This document shows positions 35,035 through 43,888 of a DNA stretch of 64,000 bases, one piece after another. Location of the stretch: assembly GCF_009363115.1 (NCBI RefSeq), contig NZ_CP045298.1, forward strand, positions 2,014,001 to 2,078,000, written 5' to 3'. Position numbers and translations under genes: made by a program. Positions within the stretch are counted from its first letter, which is position 1. Every line of letters starts with the position of its first letter. The stretch comes from Paenibacillus brasilensis. Its GTDB lineage: Bacteria; Bacillota; Bacilli; Paenibacillales; Paenibacillaceae. The notes beneath the pieces were generated by a model. That model was given only the letters and a program-made list of their open reading frames with translations, did no database searches and had not been told where the DNA came from.

Positions 35035-35206
35035 TATATCCCCCTCATTCTCTCTACTTCCGCATAAACATAAGCATGCGTACATAAATAATTTTTACTC
35101 ATTATAGCGTAAGTAGGATGTAAGGTCATACAGAATTTTTCACTATTATCGAAATTATTTTCATATTGTTGAAAACCTACACATTCCAACAAAACTCTAC
35201 ATAAAA

Positions 35207-37759
35207 CTACATTTTTTCTTCGACATCCTTCTTTATAACGGCCTCTCCCATGCGATTGGATACTTTTTGATAAATATACGAAATCGCCAGTAGAACCACG
35301 CCAAAGGAGAAGTAAGCTACGATGGTGCTTCCTAATGTTAACAGATGTAGATCATACAAAAGCAATTTACCTGTCGACAGCAGGGTCAGTCCCAGACCAA
35401 ATCTGCGAATGTAGACCAACCGCTTGAGGAAGCCGTATACGATATACAGAATCGCCAGCAGCAGATATACCAGACTAAACATAAGACCTGCATCCCCCAG
35501 TTGGAACTGAACTCCGAGAAAAGCGGTAATAATGCCCAGCAAATATACCCCCATAATGACTGGATACAGCTCTGTACTTCTATAATGGCGTGTCATCAGC
35601 GCGTTCAGGAAATCCCTGCTGCTGAAGAATACCAATACATTAAAAGCTGCGAGTACCGCTAGCGCCACATAATCAGCAGCCGTATTTTGCGCGTAATCTC
35701 CATGCAAGGTTGGAATCGCTACCGTGGCCAAGAGTCCCAGCGCGTAGCCTATGACGTATAGAATCAGGCTGTAATATTGAATCACCCGATCGTACAGCAG
35801 CTTCACTTTAGGCAGGAAATACGCCAATACCAGCGATACGCAGGTGTACAGCAATACCTTGTATAAAGTATAGTGTGTAAAATTGTCCGACACGAAGATG
35901 TTGTACCAATGCCCGGCTTCATATAAGAGGTAGCAGTACACGTTCACCAAGGTTAGATATTTAAATCCTTGCATGATACGCATTTCGGACAAACGATTGT
36001 TTTTGAAAGCATCCGGACGGCTGAATTGAATGGCATAAAAGACAGTAACAACCAACATCCCCAGCGTAATGAGTGTATATTTAAGCCCAAAATAATCCGT
36101 CTCAAATCCTGACAGCAGGTATATAGGAAAATCGACGAAGAAGAATGCACCCAGACACAGTAATAAAATGCCCCAGCCTGCTCGCTCCAATTCCTTTAAT
36201 CGGTAATGGCGCCCACACAATGTCAGAAGAACGGCCTCGATCAACCAGCCCATGGATAGCCATCTGACTCCAAACTGGAACGGAATCATGAGAATGACAA
36301 AGGTCAGTGAAGTCGCATAAAATAATATTTTGGTCTGTTTCTCCTCTGGAATATATCGACTAACCCAACGTCCCAATCCCCCATACACCAGGCAAAAGAC
36401 GAACGCCAGCAAGCCTTTGTAATCATCCAGACCCGCATCACCAAAGAGAGAGTACAGAACGCTGCAGCTCACGACGGTATTCAGAGCCAGCAGGGAGAAA
36501 TCCAGCCATGACAGCTTTGCTTTCAAACGGAACGGTACCCACAGCGTCATACCGAGGTACATCGCAAATGTAATAACTGCATACAGCATGCTCGCTGCGG
36601 CGCTTTCCGATAACCACGCCAGCACAATCATCAAAGGCGTATTAAGCAAAAAGCTGATATATTGCACAATGACCCACCGTTTGCGCAAGGATACGAGCAA
36701 AATGAGCAGGTTTAACAGAAACAGATAGCCCATAGCGATATAAACCGCGTTCCCTTCCAGCCCGTTCGCAGCCATATAGGAAAACAGCGGGAGATATCCC
36801 CCTACTAATCCAAAAGAGCAAATCGTTCGCGATTCATACCTTAACGACAATAGCACAGCGGTTACCGTAACCAGCACGGATAAGCCGATGCCTGTATACA
36901 TCCCTATGATTTCCAATAAAAAGTAGCTGTAAAAAATAGATCCATACAGTACGGAAATCCCGCCGCCCAAAATACCGAGCGCAAAGGTCTGCTTTTGCTT
37001 GCGGTACAGCCAATCACCGCTGATTAGCATCAACGCTCCCAGCAGAAAGAAGGCTACGCCCTTCATATTTCCTGTAAACCAATTCGAATATGAATATTTA
37101 AAGGCGGCTCCTACACCCAGAATAATGAGCAAAATTCCCAGCTTGTTGATCCAGTTCAGGCCTAGCTTCATTTCAAACTGATTTTGCTTGATGCGCTTCT
37201 GCATCGTTTCTTCGCTGATCTCTTCTTCCTGAAGTTGCTCCAGTCCATTCGTCGTATGATGAAGCAGATTTTGCTCAGCCTCTTGGAAACGTTGGCGTTG
37301 CTTCATGATTCGGTCACGGATCTCCTCCGAGAACAGTCGCAATCTGGCGACGATTTCCTCCTGATCCTCTTTAAGCTCATGCGTGGCTTGCTGAATAAGG
37401 TGATCCACCCGGTTCTTAGCCCCATACTCAAAGGCTGCCAGCCGATTTTGCCCGTCTGTTATTTTGGAAGCAAAATAGGTCTCCAGCTTTTCACGGGAAA
37501 TGCGGATCATATTCGCCTTTTCACTCAGCATTTGCTCCGTTAGCGAAGTGCGCAGCTTCCCATTCTCCTGCTCAATATGTCGCACTCGCTCCTCCAAATG
37601 AATACAACGAGCCTGATATTCCTCAAATTTTTGTCGCAGTACCTCATTCTCCAGAATGACATCCGAGGCTTCATAGTCCGCAATTAAGGTTTGATACTCC
37701 TTGAGCAGCTTGTTCTGTTCCTGGCGAATCGTATGTAAACGATCTTTAAAATCCTCCAT
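35207..37759 (-). CDS. Large DUF2339 polytopic membrane protein
   Basis: 850 residues from ATG 37759, preceded by GGAGG (5 bases); ATG 37771 overlaps that box. The first ~180 residues are hydrophilic and predicted coiled coil (heptad-rich, many Glu/Gln/Arg). The remainder has more than twenty hydrophobic segments, beginning with LGLNWINKLGILLIILGVGAAFKY, the DUF2339 signature. The function of the family is unknown; the coiled coil suggests oligomerisation or cell-envelope scaffolding. Ends right before the NSS gene promoter region. No operon partners. Confidence 0.9.
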   Translation of the reverse strand: MEDFKDRLHTIRQEQNKLLKEYQTLIADYEASDVILENEVLRQKFEEYQARCIHLEERVRHIEQENGKLRTSLTEQMLSEKANMIRISREKLETYFASKITDGQNRLAAFEYGAKNRVDHLIQQATHELKEDQEEIVARLRLFSEEIRDRIMKQRQRFQEAEQNLLHHTTNGLEQLQEEEISEETMQKRIKQNQFEMKLGLNWINKLGILLIILGVGAAFKYSYSNWFTGNMKGVAFFLLGALMLISGDWLYRKQKQTFALGILGGGISVLYGSIFYSYFLLEIIGMYTGIGLSVLVTVTAVLLSLRYESRTICSFGLVGGYLPLFSYMAANGLEGNAVYIAMGYLFLLNLLILLVSLRKRWVIVQYISFLLNTPLMIVLAWLSESAAASMLYAVITFAMYLGMTLWVPFRLKAKLSWLDFSLLALNTVVSCSVLYSLFGDAGLDDYKGLLAFVFCLVYGGLGRWVSRYIPEEKQTKILFYATSLTFVILMIPFQFGVRWLSMGWLIEAVLLTLCGRHYRLKELERAGWGILLLCLGAFFFVDFPIYLLSGFETDYFGLKYTLITLGMLVVTVFYAIQFSRPDAFKNNRLSEMRIMQGFKYLTLVNVYCYLLYEAGHWYNIFVSDNFTHYTLYKVLLYTCVSLVLAYFLPKVKLLYDRVIQYYSLILYVIGYALGLLATVAIPTLHGDYAQNTAADYVALAVLAAFNVLVFFSSRDFLNALMTRHYRSTELYPVIMGVYLLGIITAFLGVQFQLGDAGLMFSLVYLLLAILYIVYGFLKRLVYIRRFGLGLTLLSTGKLLLYDLHLLTLGSTIVAYFSFGVVLLAISYIYQKVSNRMGEAVIKKDVEEKM

Positions 37760-37967
37760 GTTTTCCTCCATCGCTGTTCATTTTGGTAATCATTACATTT
37801 TACATGAAATTAAAAAGGCATTATAGAGACTATAGCCCACTTTGAACAGCGAAATGAGGAATTTAATTTAATATTATTCCAATATAGCCTACCTTTTTTC
37901 CTTCACAAATATGAAATATGGATTTAGAAAAATTGACTAGAACGTTTCACTCGTAAACAGAATAAGA

Positions 37968-37998
37968 AAAGGAACGCCAATCTAATGAACGTTCCATA
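37968..37998 (-). terminator. Hairpin after the small secreted protein gene
   Basis: GGAACG pairs with CGTTCC across 13 bases, just past the stop at 38006; A/T-rich flank on the minus-strand 3' side (TTTTCTTATTC). Confidence 0.6.
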
Positions 37999-38005
37999 CA
38001 AAACC

Positions 38006-38365
38006 TTAGTTTTTTATATCCTTTTTTTCGTAGGTGAAATTTCTTAAAATGACCTGCTTTGTCTTAGCTGTTAATCCTTCCCCATCATTGTCCAAATTTG
38101 CAACCTGATCGCTTGGGTACTTGTTTGGAACCTTAACTGGATAAAAATCTCCGTGCTCAGTTAACAGGATGTGGGGTTGTTTAGATTGAGCTAGATGTTC
38201 TAGTTCTTTCTTTCTCTCTGGTGAGAGCCAGTCAGAGTCGTCTGTAGCTTTAGCCTCGTTTTTGATTTCATTGGCAAAAGTTTGATTTTGTATGACGGTT
38301 ATTCCCCCTCCGACAACAACAGTTAGACCTAAAACAACAATAATTGTTCCGAGTCGCTTGTTCAC
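38006..38365 (-). CDS. Small exported protein of unknown function
   Basis: 119 residues. N-terminal helix IIVVLGLTVVVGGGITVI acts as signal peptide or anchor (possible cleavage after ANE near residue 33). The mature part is charged and hydrophilic without cysteines and shows no motif I recognise. ATG 38365 follows GGAAGGGAGG, a strong site. The segment DQVANLDNDGEGLTAKTKQVILRNF may be a conserved block. A decayed gene with a similar acidic tail lies upstream at 38698-38900, but no relation is proven. Confidence 0.7.
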   Translation of the reverse strand: MNKRLGTIIVVLGLTVVVGGGITVIQNQTFANEIKNEAKATDDSDWLSPERKKELEHLAQSKQPHILLTEHGDFYPVKVPNKYPSDQVANLDNDGEGLTAKTKQVILRNFTYEKKDIKN

Positions 38366-38697
38366 ATCGAATCCTCCCTTCCTAAAATAAGTATTACATA
38401 GTTTTTCAATTTTCCTTTTGACACATTTTTGTTAGGATCTGATCGAATTAAACGCTGTCTATTGATCTTAAAAACTTTCTTTTCAAAAGATCGGCCCTTC
38501 ACCACGCTTTAATTTAACGATTAAATTTTTGTAGGTGAAACAATGGCTTTATCAAAAGATTGCAACACGGCTTCTGTTTTATTGGGGTTCGGTCTCCCGT
38601 GGTGCTGGTTGGAGTTCTTGAGATATATCAGTAACCAATCACATCAACCTACATATCAAAAGATGCCCCCAATGGGACCACCTACTGGACACCAATT

Positions 38698-38905
38698 CAC
38701 TCGTTATCTTCTTCCTTGATATAGATAGCGTCATATTGAATGATCGCTTTAGTTTTATCAGTAGTCATTGAACCATCATACACTACTTCATCTTGACTGG
38801 GATTTCTCTTCACTTTGAAGTGTTTTTACAAACAATCCATCCTTTGTTGATATCTTATCAGGATGATACAGTCTCTCTAGTACATCAGCAGGAGGAATTG
38901 GCTCG
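38698..38905 (-). pseudogene. Decayed gene of unknown function, frameshifted
   Basis: Two adjacent frames on the minus strand carry protein-like sequence: PPADVLERLYHPDKIST...FVKTL up to about 38812, then in another frame QDEVVYDGSMTTDKTKAII ending KEEDNE and a stop at 38698-38700. A one-base frameshift near 38810 separates them. No start was found. The rest of 38366-39172 shows no gene and is AT-rich. Family not recognised. Confidence 0.5.
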
Positions 38906-39172
38906 TAAGTTATGAATAGTCAATAGACGTGACCAATTCCAGCCATTAATGAAAGAATTAGGAAGCGTTCACTCGTTCATCCGTAAGCACGCCATCATCA
39001 AAATCTCGATCATATCACATGATTTATATTTTTCCACGAATAAAAATTACATTTTATGACATGTTAATGTATTTTCTTCTTAAAAAAGCCATTTTATAGA
39101 ATTATTATATTAGTTAGATGAGAGGAGGAATAGTTTTGCATAAAATGGATCTGAAAATATGATGTTGTCAGG

Positions 39173-39352
39173 TTACACCAGTTGGGTCTGCTTCCTGGTC
39201 TGGAACATTCGGTTGTACTGATTAATCAGTTCATCCAAAAACATAGACTGCTCCAGCACACAGGCATGTCCGAAACCATACTCTTCGTACAGATCATGCA
39301 ATCGTTGCCGGGCATCTTCCAACTGTTGGTTTAACGTTTCATCTGTATTCAT
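39173..39352 (-). CDS. Spo0E-like aspartyl-phosphate phosphatase
   Basis: 59 residues from ATG 39352, 7 bases after AGGAGGGG; upstream reading to 39424 is not homologous. The two-helix hairpin of the Spo0E family is evident: QLEDARQRLHDLYEEYG then the signature SMFLDELINQYNRM, whose S-x-x-x-D motif removes phosphate from Spo0A~P. Such proteins delay sporulation. The usual length is 50-85 residues. It sits next to a mobile, decayed region that also carries a spoVA block, so it may belong to the same accessory segment. Confidence 0.88.
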   Translation of the reverse strand: MNTDETLNQQLEDARQRLHDLYEEYGFGHACVLEQSMFLDELINQYNRMFQTRKQTQLV

Positions 39353-39449
39353 AGCGCATCCCCTCCTAATGAATCTCATTTTAGGTTGGAATGTGGAAAT
39401 ATGGATCGCTATTTTAGCAATCAAAAGTCAGCATAATCTAACAAAAAAA

Positions 39450-39658
39450 GACCAGCGTCTAAGCTGGTCCAGAGTGTCGAGAAAGTCCAACGGACTTTCC
39501 GGCACTTTATTTTTTGTTTGGGGAGACTCAACTTTTAAAACAAAAATCGATTTAAAACGATCTGAGGACCCATTTTTATTTGATCAAAAGAGCCATTTTA
39601 AACCTCATTAAAAAAACAGGGGGTTTCTCGACAGCCTGGACCAGCGTCTAAGCTGGTC
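39450..39658. repeat. Duplicated 20-base hairpin flanking a MITE-like element
   Basis: GACCAGCGTCTAAGCTGGTC occurs at 39450-39469 and 39639-39658. Between them, 39475-39633 is bounded by perfect 10-base inverted repeats TGTCGAGAAA / TTTCTCGACA, and next to the left end lies a hairpin GAAAGTCC-AAC-GGACTTTC. No ORF. This is the shape of a 159-base non-autonomous element; the flanking hairpin was probably a Spo0E-gene or neighbour terminator that became duplicated. Confidence 0.65.
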
Positions 39659-39770
39659 TTTAGTAATGAATTAGTGCTCGGATCAAGTTGTACCAACGTG
39701 TTACTGTGGTTTGGGTGTGTCAAAGGTTGGATCTTTAGCCTGAACTGGTAGTAAAAGTTCTCGTAAAAAA

Positions 39771-39903
39771 CTAGTTGTTATCAAGAGCAAAGCCATCTTT
39801 TTGATCAATTTCTTTCCACATTTTCTGAAGTTTTTTTCCTGTTTCAAGGACAGCATTCACACCAAAACGCTCAAATAATCGTGCACAATTTGAAATAATG
39901 AAC
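39771..39903 (-). pseudogene. C-terminal fragment of an unidentified protein
   Basis: About 42 codons, IISNCARLFERFGVNAVLET...KEIDQKDGFALDNN, ending at a normal stop. The reading stops being protein-like exactly where the serS fragment begins (39904), so the gene was cut by that junction. Family not recognised. Confidence 0.45.
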
Positions 39904-40296
39904 CGAAGGATCATATGGCACTCGGCCAGCTTCACAGCCTGATCGACGTTCCCCGAGGCGTCAAAACAGCCGGAACCCGGAATTACTACCTGACGGGAGC
40001 GGGGGTTGCATTGCACCGGGCTGTGCAGCAGCTTGCAGTGGATCTGCTGACTGAACGGGGATTCCAGCTGCTGACGTTCCGCTAATGGTACGCTCGGAGG
40101 CAATGCGCAGCACCGGCTTTTTCCCACTTGGGCTGGATCAGACCTACCGCATCGCAGGGGAGGATCAATGGCTTGTGGGTACTTCGGAGGTGCCGCTCGT
40201 CGCGTATTACAGCGGTGAAATCGTAGATGTCACGAACCCGATCCGGCTGGCGGCTGTATCGGTATGCTTCCGCAATGAGGTCGGCTCAGCCGGAAG
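39904..40296 (+). pseudogene. Internal fragment of a second serS gene
   Basis: Encodes the part of seryl-tRNA synthetase from DHMALGQLHSLIDVPRGVKT to FRNEVGSAGR, corresponding to 44565-44957 of the intact gene. One base is missing in about 40073 (QLL then TFR-stop), shifting the frame before MVRSEAMRSTGFF. DNA differs from the intact copy at many synonymous positions, so it derives from a diverged serS rather than a recent duplication. Both ends are abrupt: unidentified fragment on the left, IS30 fragment on the right. Confidence 0.88.
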
Positions 40297-40391
40297 AACA
40301 GATGACGAATATCGTGTCGTTCAAAACGATCTATCGGTGGATCTATGCAGGACGCCTGGCTCAGGTCCGCGAAGCAAGTGAGAACGAATAA
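40297..40391 (+). pseudogene. IS30-family transposase fragment
   Basis: EQMTNIVSFKTIYRWIYAGRL followed by a short tail and stop. The KTIYRWIYAGRL segment is the N-terminal HTH/linker motif of IS30 transposases. It is fused directly to the serS fragment; no catalytic domain or inverted repeats remain. Confidence 0.65.
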
Positions 40392-40441
40392 AAACGGTAT
40401 TTAGCTCGTTTTCAAGTGATGCTTACCCACTTATCGCATCC

Positions 40442-40792
40442 TTAACCTTTTGGCTTAATCAGCAAGGCTGCCAAAAATGAGAAAATAATGGCTGCCGAAA
40501 TACCTGCGCTGGTGACCTTGAATATACCGGTAATGACTCCGATCCATCCGTCTTTCTGTAATTCCTCTAAAGCGCCGTGAACCAGAGAGTTTCCAAAACT
40601 GGTGATTGGAATGGAAGCTCCGGCTCCGGCAATTCTAACGAGCGGGTCATACAAGCCAAGTCCGTCCGCGGCTGCTCCCAGCACGACGAGTAACGTCATG
40701 GTATGGGCTGGAGTCAGTTTAAACACATCAAAACAAATCTGTCCGAAGACGCAAATTGCGCCCCCTACAAGAAAGGCCCATAAAAAGATCAT
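40442..40792 (-). CDS. spoVAEb: Stage V sporulation protein AE (SpoVAEb-like)
   Basis: 116 residues, three to four membrane helices: FLWAFLVGGAICVFGQI, then VVLGAAADGLGLYDPLVRIAGAGASIPITSFGNSLVHGALEE, the family core. It is the last gene of a spoVAC-AD-AEb operon; ATG 40792 follows AGGAGGGAG. SpoVA proteins form the inner-membrane channel that moves dipicolinic acid into the spore and out at germination. Three-gene spoVA sets with DUF421/DUF1657 partners match the mobile spoVA2mob type. Confidence 0.93.
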   Translation of the reverse strand: MIFLWAFLVGGAICVFGQICFDVFKLTPAHTMTLLVVLGAAADGLGLYDPLVRIAGAGASIPITSFGNSLVHGALEELQKDGWIGVITGIFKVTSAGISAAIIFSFLAALLIKPKG

Positions 40793-40793
40793 G

Positions 40794-41810
40794 TCAGATT
40801 CTCCCTCCTGATTCGATCGCTACAGCATGTGCGATACAAGGAATACTTTCTCCTTGTTGATACGAAAGCGGCGATAAGAGCGCCCCGGTAGCAACAACAA
40901 GCATGCGTTTGATTTCTCCCATTTGCATGCGTTTGAGTAAATGACCGTAGGTGACAACAGCCGAACAACCACAACCGCTTGCCCCCGCCTGCACCATCTG
41001 AGTATCATAGTCGTAAATCATCATGCCACAGTCAGCATATTCCGTTTGATGAATCGGAAAGTTATGTTTTTCAAACAGTTTGCAGGCAATCTCATAGCCT
41101 ACTTTGCCCAGATCGCCTGTGACGATCAGATCATAATAACCGGGCTCGATTTGTAAATCTCGAAAATGAGCTTGAATGGTGTCCACCGCAGCAGGTGCCA
41201 TGGCTGCCCCCATATTAAACGGATCGGTAATCCCCATATCGATAACCCGGCCAATTGTCGCTGACGTGGTAACAGGTCCTTCCCCCTCTTGCGAAACGAT
41301 CGCTGCACCGGCACCGGTCACGGTATATTGGGCAGTTGGCGGCTTTTGTGAACCATATTCTGTCGGATACCGGAACTGTTTCTCTACGCTTGAATTGTGA
41401 CTACAGGTCCCTGCCAATATAAATTTCGCTGCTCCACTATTGACGAGTGCGGACGCAAGAGCCAAGCTTTCCATCGAGGTTGAACAGGCACCGAACACGC
41501 CAAGATAGGGGATCGACAGAGTACGAGCGGCAAAGGTGGTGCTGATGATTTGATTCATCAAATCGCCGCCAATATGAAAATGGACTTGCTCCTTGGTTAA
41601 CCCTGCTTTTTCAATCGCCAGCTTTGCGGCCTGTTCAATCAAAATTTTCTCAGCTTTTTCCCAGCTTTCTTCTTCCAGCATGGAGTCACCATGTATGATG
41701 TCAAAATCACCAGCAAGCGGTCCTCTGCCTTCAAATGGGCCAACTACGGTAGCCGAGGCCTTAATATTCGGTTTATTCTCAAAGATCCAACTTTGATGCC
41801 CTTTTAGCAT
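40794..41810 (-). CDS. spoVAD: Stage V sporulation protein AD (SpoVAD)
   Basis: 338 residues from ATG 41810, with GGAGGAGG 8 bases upstream; it starts LKGHQSWIFENKPNI. Thiolase-like fold with GACSTSMESLALA near residue 120 in the position of the thiolase nucleophile loop and GASGCGCSAVVTYGH near 290. SpoVAD binds dipicolinic acid directly in B. subtilis and is a soluble partner of the membrane SpoVA proteins. It sits between spoVAC (1-base gap) and spoVAEb (1-base gap), one operon. Confidence 0.94.
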   Translation of the reverse strand: MLKGHQSWIFENKPNIKASATVVGPFEGRGPLAGDFDIIHGDSMLEEESWEKAEKILIEQAAKLAIEKAGLTKEQVHFHIGGDLMNQIISTTFAARTLSIPYLGVFGACSTSMESLALASALVNSGAAKFILAGTCSHNSSVEKQFRYPTEYGSQKPPTAQYTVTGAGAAIVSQEGEGPVTTSATIGRVIDMGITDPFNMGAAMAPAAVDTIQAHFRDLQIEPGYYDLIVTGDLGKVGYEIACKLFEKHNFPIHQTEYADCGMMIYDYDTQMVQAGASGCGCSAVVTYGHLLKRMQMGEIKRMLVVATGALLSPLSYQQGESIPCIAHAVAIESGGRI

Positions 41811-41811
41811 G

Positions 41812-42294
41812 TCAGTGTCCTCCTCCAGTACCCTTAAGCACAAACGTGATGATCCCTACAACAAATGCCGCTACAGTTCCAAAAACAATAACCGGACCGG
41901 CAAGTTTAAACATTTGTCCGCCGACGCCTAAAACCAATCCTTCACTGCGATGTTCAATAGCTGCGGATGCCATTGAATTTGCAAAACCAGTTACGGGAAC
42001 AGCCGAACCGGCACCTGCCCATTGCGCGATTTTGTCATATAAGCCGAGGCTCGTTAAAATAATGGAAATGAGAATTAACACGGCCGCAGTGGGACTGGCT
42101 GCTTTTTTCTCATCAAAGCCGGCCCAATGAACAAACATTTCCTGAATGGCTTGTCCAATTACACAAATCATCCCCCCGGTAAGAAACGCACGCCAGCAGT
42201 TTTGGAATAAGGGCCGTTTGGGTTCAAGCTGGCTGGCGAGTTGTTGATACTCCTGTTGGACTGGCGTTGCTTTTTTCATCTTTTCATTGCTCAT
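41812..42294 (-). CDS. spoVAC: Stage V sporulation protein AC (SpoVAC)
   Basis: 160 residues; a basic cytoplasmic N-terminus (YQQLASQLEPKRPLFQNCWRAF) and four to five membrane helices with GLYDKIAQWAGAGSAVPVTGFANSMASAAIEH, the motif shared with SpoVAEb. In B. subtilis SpoVAC acts as a mechanosensitive channel for dipicolinic acid release. Cotranscribed with spoVAD and spoVAEb, downstream of the DUF421 gene with a 25-base gap. Confidence 0.94.
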   Translation of the reverse strand: MSNEKMKKATPVQQEYQQLASQLEPKRPLFQNCWRAFLTGGMICVIGQAIQEMFVHWAGFDEKKAASPTAAVLILISIILTSLGLYDKIAQWAGAGSAVPVTGFANSMASAAIEHRSEGLVLGVGGQMFKLAGPVIVFGTVAAFVVGIITFVLKGTGGGH

Positions 42295-42319
42295 TTTTTA
42301 GTCCTCCTGATCATCTAAT

Positions 42320-43183
42320 CTAACGAATAAGTAGCGGTTTGATTTCCTCAATGACCCGTTCCAGCTCTTTTGCGCATTCTCCATACATTTTTTTTGCATT
42401 TGGCGCTTTGGTGGTAAGGCTGAACATTTCAAGATCCGCTTCACATTTCTTTAAAGTCGACAGCAAAGAAGCTTTATTCTGAGGCTTAGGAACTTTGATC
42501 TGATCGTCAAATAAGTCAACATAAAGCTGGCCGTAGGCATCTACCTGACCAAAAAGCACGTTTTCAATTGCAACGCCTATCTTTTCGAGTTCCGTATCCA
42601 GCCAACCCCGGTTGAGCCCCATCACAGCTAATGGTTCATCCATGACATTTCCATCCATAATGACTACCTGCGGCTCCTTTTCGGGCCCCACCTTAATGCC
42701 TAGATGTTTGGGCGTTAGGGGTTGATTTTCTTTCGTTAGCAGGACGTTAATGTCTCCACTCGGTTCCATAATCGCAAATTCTACATCCGACGCTAGAAAA
42801 ACATCTTTTTTTCGCAGCTGTTCCATCAGTTCGTCGGTGGTAAGTCGTTCCTTCTTAAGGTTATCCTCAAGAATTTTTCCGTCTTTAATTATGACCCTTG
42901 GTTTACCGTCGATAAAATCCCTTGCTTTTTTACTCTTAAGTTGTAAAAACTCGATCCCTAAAGAGACGCATACCCATACAGACAATGAAATGACACTTAA
43001 ATGCCATTTTTGATCCATCTCTAATGAAGTATAGGCTGCTAAGCTTCCAATCGTGATCCCAGTGATGTACTCAAAAAAGGATAGCTGGGAAATCTGCCTC
43101 TTTCCCAATAGCTTAGTCATTATAAAAAGTACGACAATCGCTAACAATGTCCGTATTGCAGTAAGTAACCAGTCTGGCATCAT
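42320..43183 (-). CDS. DUF421 (YetF-like) membrane protein with C-terminal DUF1657-like domain
   Basis: 287 residues. Three N-terminal membrane helices with KLLGKRQISQLSFFEYITGITIGSLAA, the DUF421 signature, then two soluble alpha/beta repeats (about 85-215). The last ~50 residues (STLKKCEADLEMFSLTTKAPNAKKMYGECAKEL...) align by eye with the free-standing DUF1657 protein encoded at 43452, so the two domains appear fused. It begins the operon that continues into spoVAC. In B. subtilis and B. amyloliquefaciens, DUF421 and DUF1657 genes accompany spoVA2mob, which raises spore heat resistance. Confidence 0.9.
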   Translation of the reverse strand: MMPDWLLTAIRTLLAIVVLFIMTKLLGKRQISQLSFFEYITGITIGSLAAYTSLEMDQKWHLSVISLSVWVCVSLGIEFLQLKSKKARDFIDGKPRVIIKDGKILEDNLKKERLTTDELMEQLRKKDVFLASDVEFAIMEPSGDINVLLTKENQPLTPKHLGIKVGPEKEPQVVIMDGNVMDEPLAVMGLNRGWLDTELEKIGVAIENVLFGQVDAYGQLYVDLFDDQIKVPKPQNKASLLSTLKKCEADLEMFSLTTKAPNAKKMYGECAKELERVIEEIKPLLIR

Positions 43184-43451
43184 GTAGCCCCCTTTATTCT
43201 TTTTACTAAGTACAATTTCCCAATTGATGGTAAACCATATATAAGCAAGATCGTCAGTTTCTCGTCTTTTTATTCATTTAAATGTAAATGTTTACTTTTT
43301 TATGCAAGATCACTTTCCTTTGATTTTGCTTTTTATCGCTCTTTTCGGTGTATGATTTCGAAAAAAGGGGATACATTATATATGTCGTCTGGGCAGGAAT
43401 AGTAGTATTTCCGTTCCTTACGCCTTAATCCTTTTAAGGAGGTGAATCAAA
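43184..43451. promoter_or_regulatory. Divergent promoter region of the spoVA block
   Basis: 268 bases between the DUF421 gene (minus) and the DUF1657 gene (plus), AT-rich, no gene. Forespore (SigG) control is expected for these genes, but I could not assign -10/-35 boxes with confidence. Confidence 0.35.
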
Positions 43452-43658
43452 ATGACCGTAGCTTCCGATGTCAAAACGTGTGTTGCTTCATTAAAAAGCG
43501 CTCAGGCTAGCTTAGAAACATTCGCTTTGAGCACCCAAAATCAAGAGGCAAAAACTCTTTTTACAAACGCGGCTCAGCAAACACAACAAATTTTGCAGCA
43601 AGTCGAGGGCCGAGTACAGCAGTTAGAGAATGAAGAACCACAATACAAAGGTTTCTAA
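43452..43658 (+). CDS. DUF1657 small protein
   Basis: 68 residues, all helical, no membrane segment or cysteine pair: SDVKTCVASLKSAQASLETFALS and then a Gln-rich second helix (QQTQQILQQVEGRVQQLEN). ATG 43452 follows AAGGAGGTG by 7 bases. It matches the DUF1657 proteins that occur one to three times in spoVA2mob operons, and resembles the C-terminal tail of the divergent DUF421 protein. Probably a spore-specific accessory of the SpoVA complex; function unknown. Confidence 0.88.
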   Translation: MTVASDVKTCVASLKSAQASLETFALSTQNQEAKTLFTNAAQQTQQILQQVEGRVQQLENEEPQYKGF

Positions 43659-43667
43659 GAACGAGAA

Positions 43668-43800
43668 AGGGGCTGTCCCAAAAGTCATTTTATGATTTTT
43701 TAGCCCCACTTTAGACAGGATTTCAAGCAATAAAGATGCCTTCAAGCCCATTTTAACGGTGGTTTTGAAGGCTTTTTCGTTCAACGTTTGGGACTGGCTA
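43668..43800. mobile_element. IS1182-like end / MITE remnant
   Basis: Starts with GGGGCTGTCCCAAAAG, the typical outer end of IS1182-type elements, and finishes near GTTTGGGACTGG, an imperfect inverted match. Inside is a hairpin GCCTTCAA...TTGAAGGC (43738-43772). No ORF. A related end lies at about 58374-58395. Confidence 0.5.
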
Positions 43801-43853
43801 TTGGAAAGATCACGATGAAAAAAGGAAGTCATCCAATGTGCCGACTCATGCCC

Positions 43854-43882
43854 TTGATTAACCTGGCGAAAATCCGTATACT
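43854..43882 (+). promoter_or_regulatory. Promoter of the serS leader
   Basis: TTGATT (43854-43859), 17-base spacer, TATACT (43877-43882): a good SigA promoter, with transcription from about 43889 into the T-box leader. Confidence 0.65.
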
Positions 43883-43888
43883 AACAAA

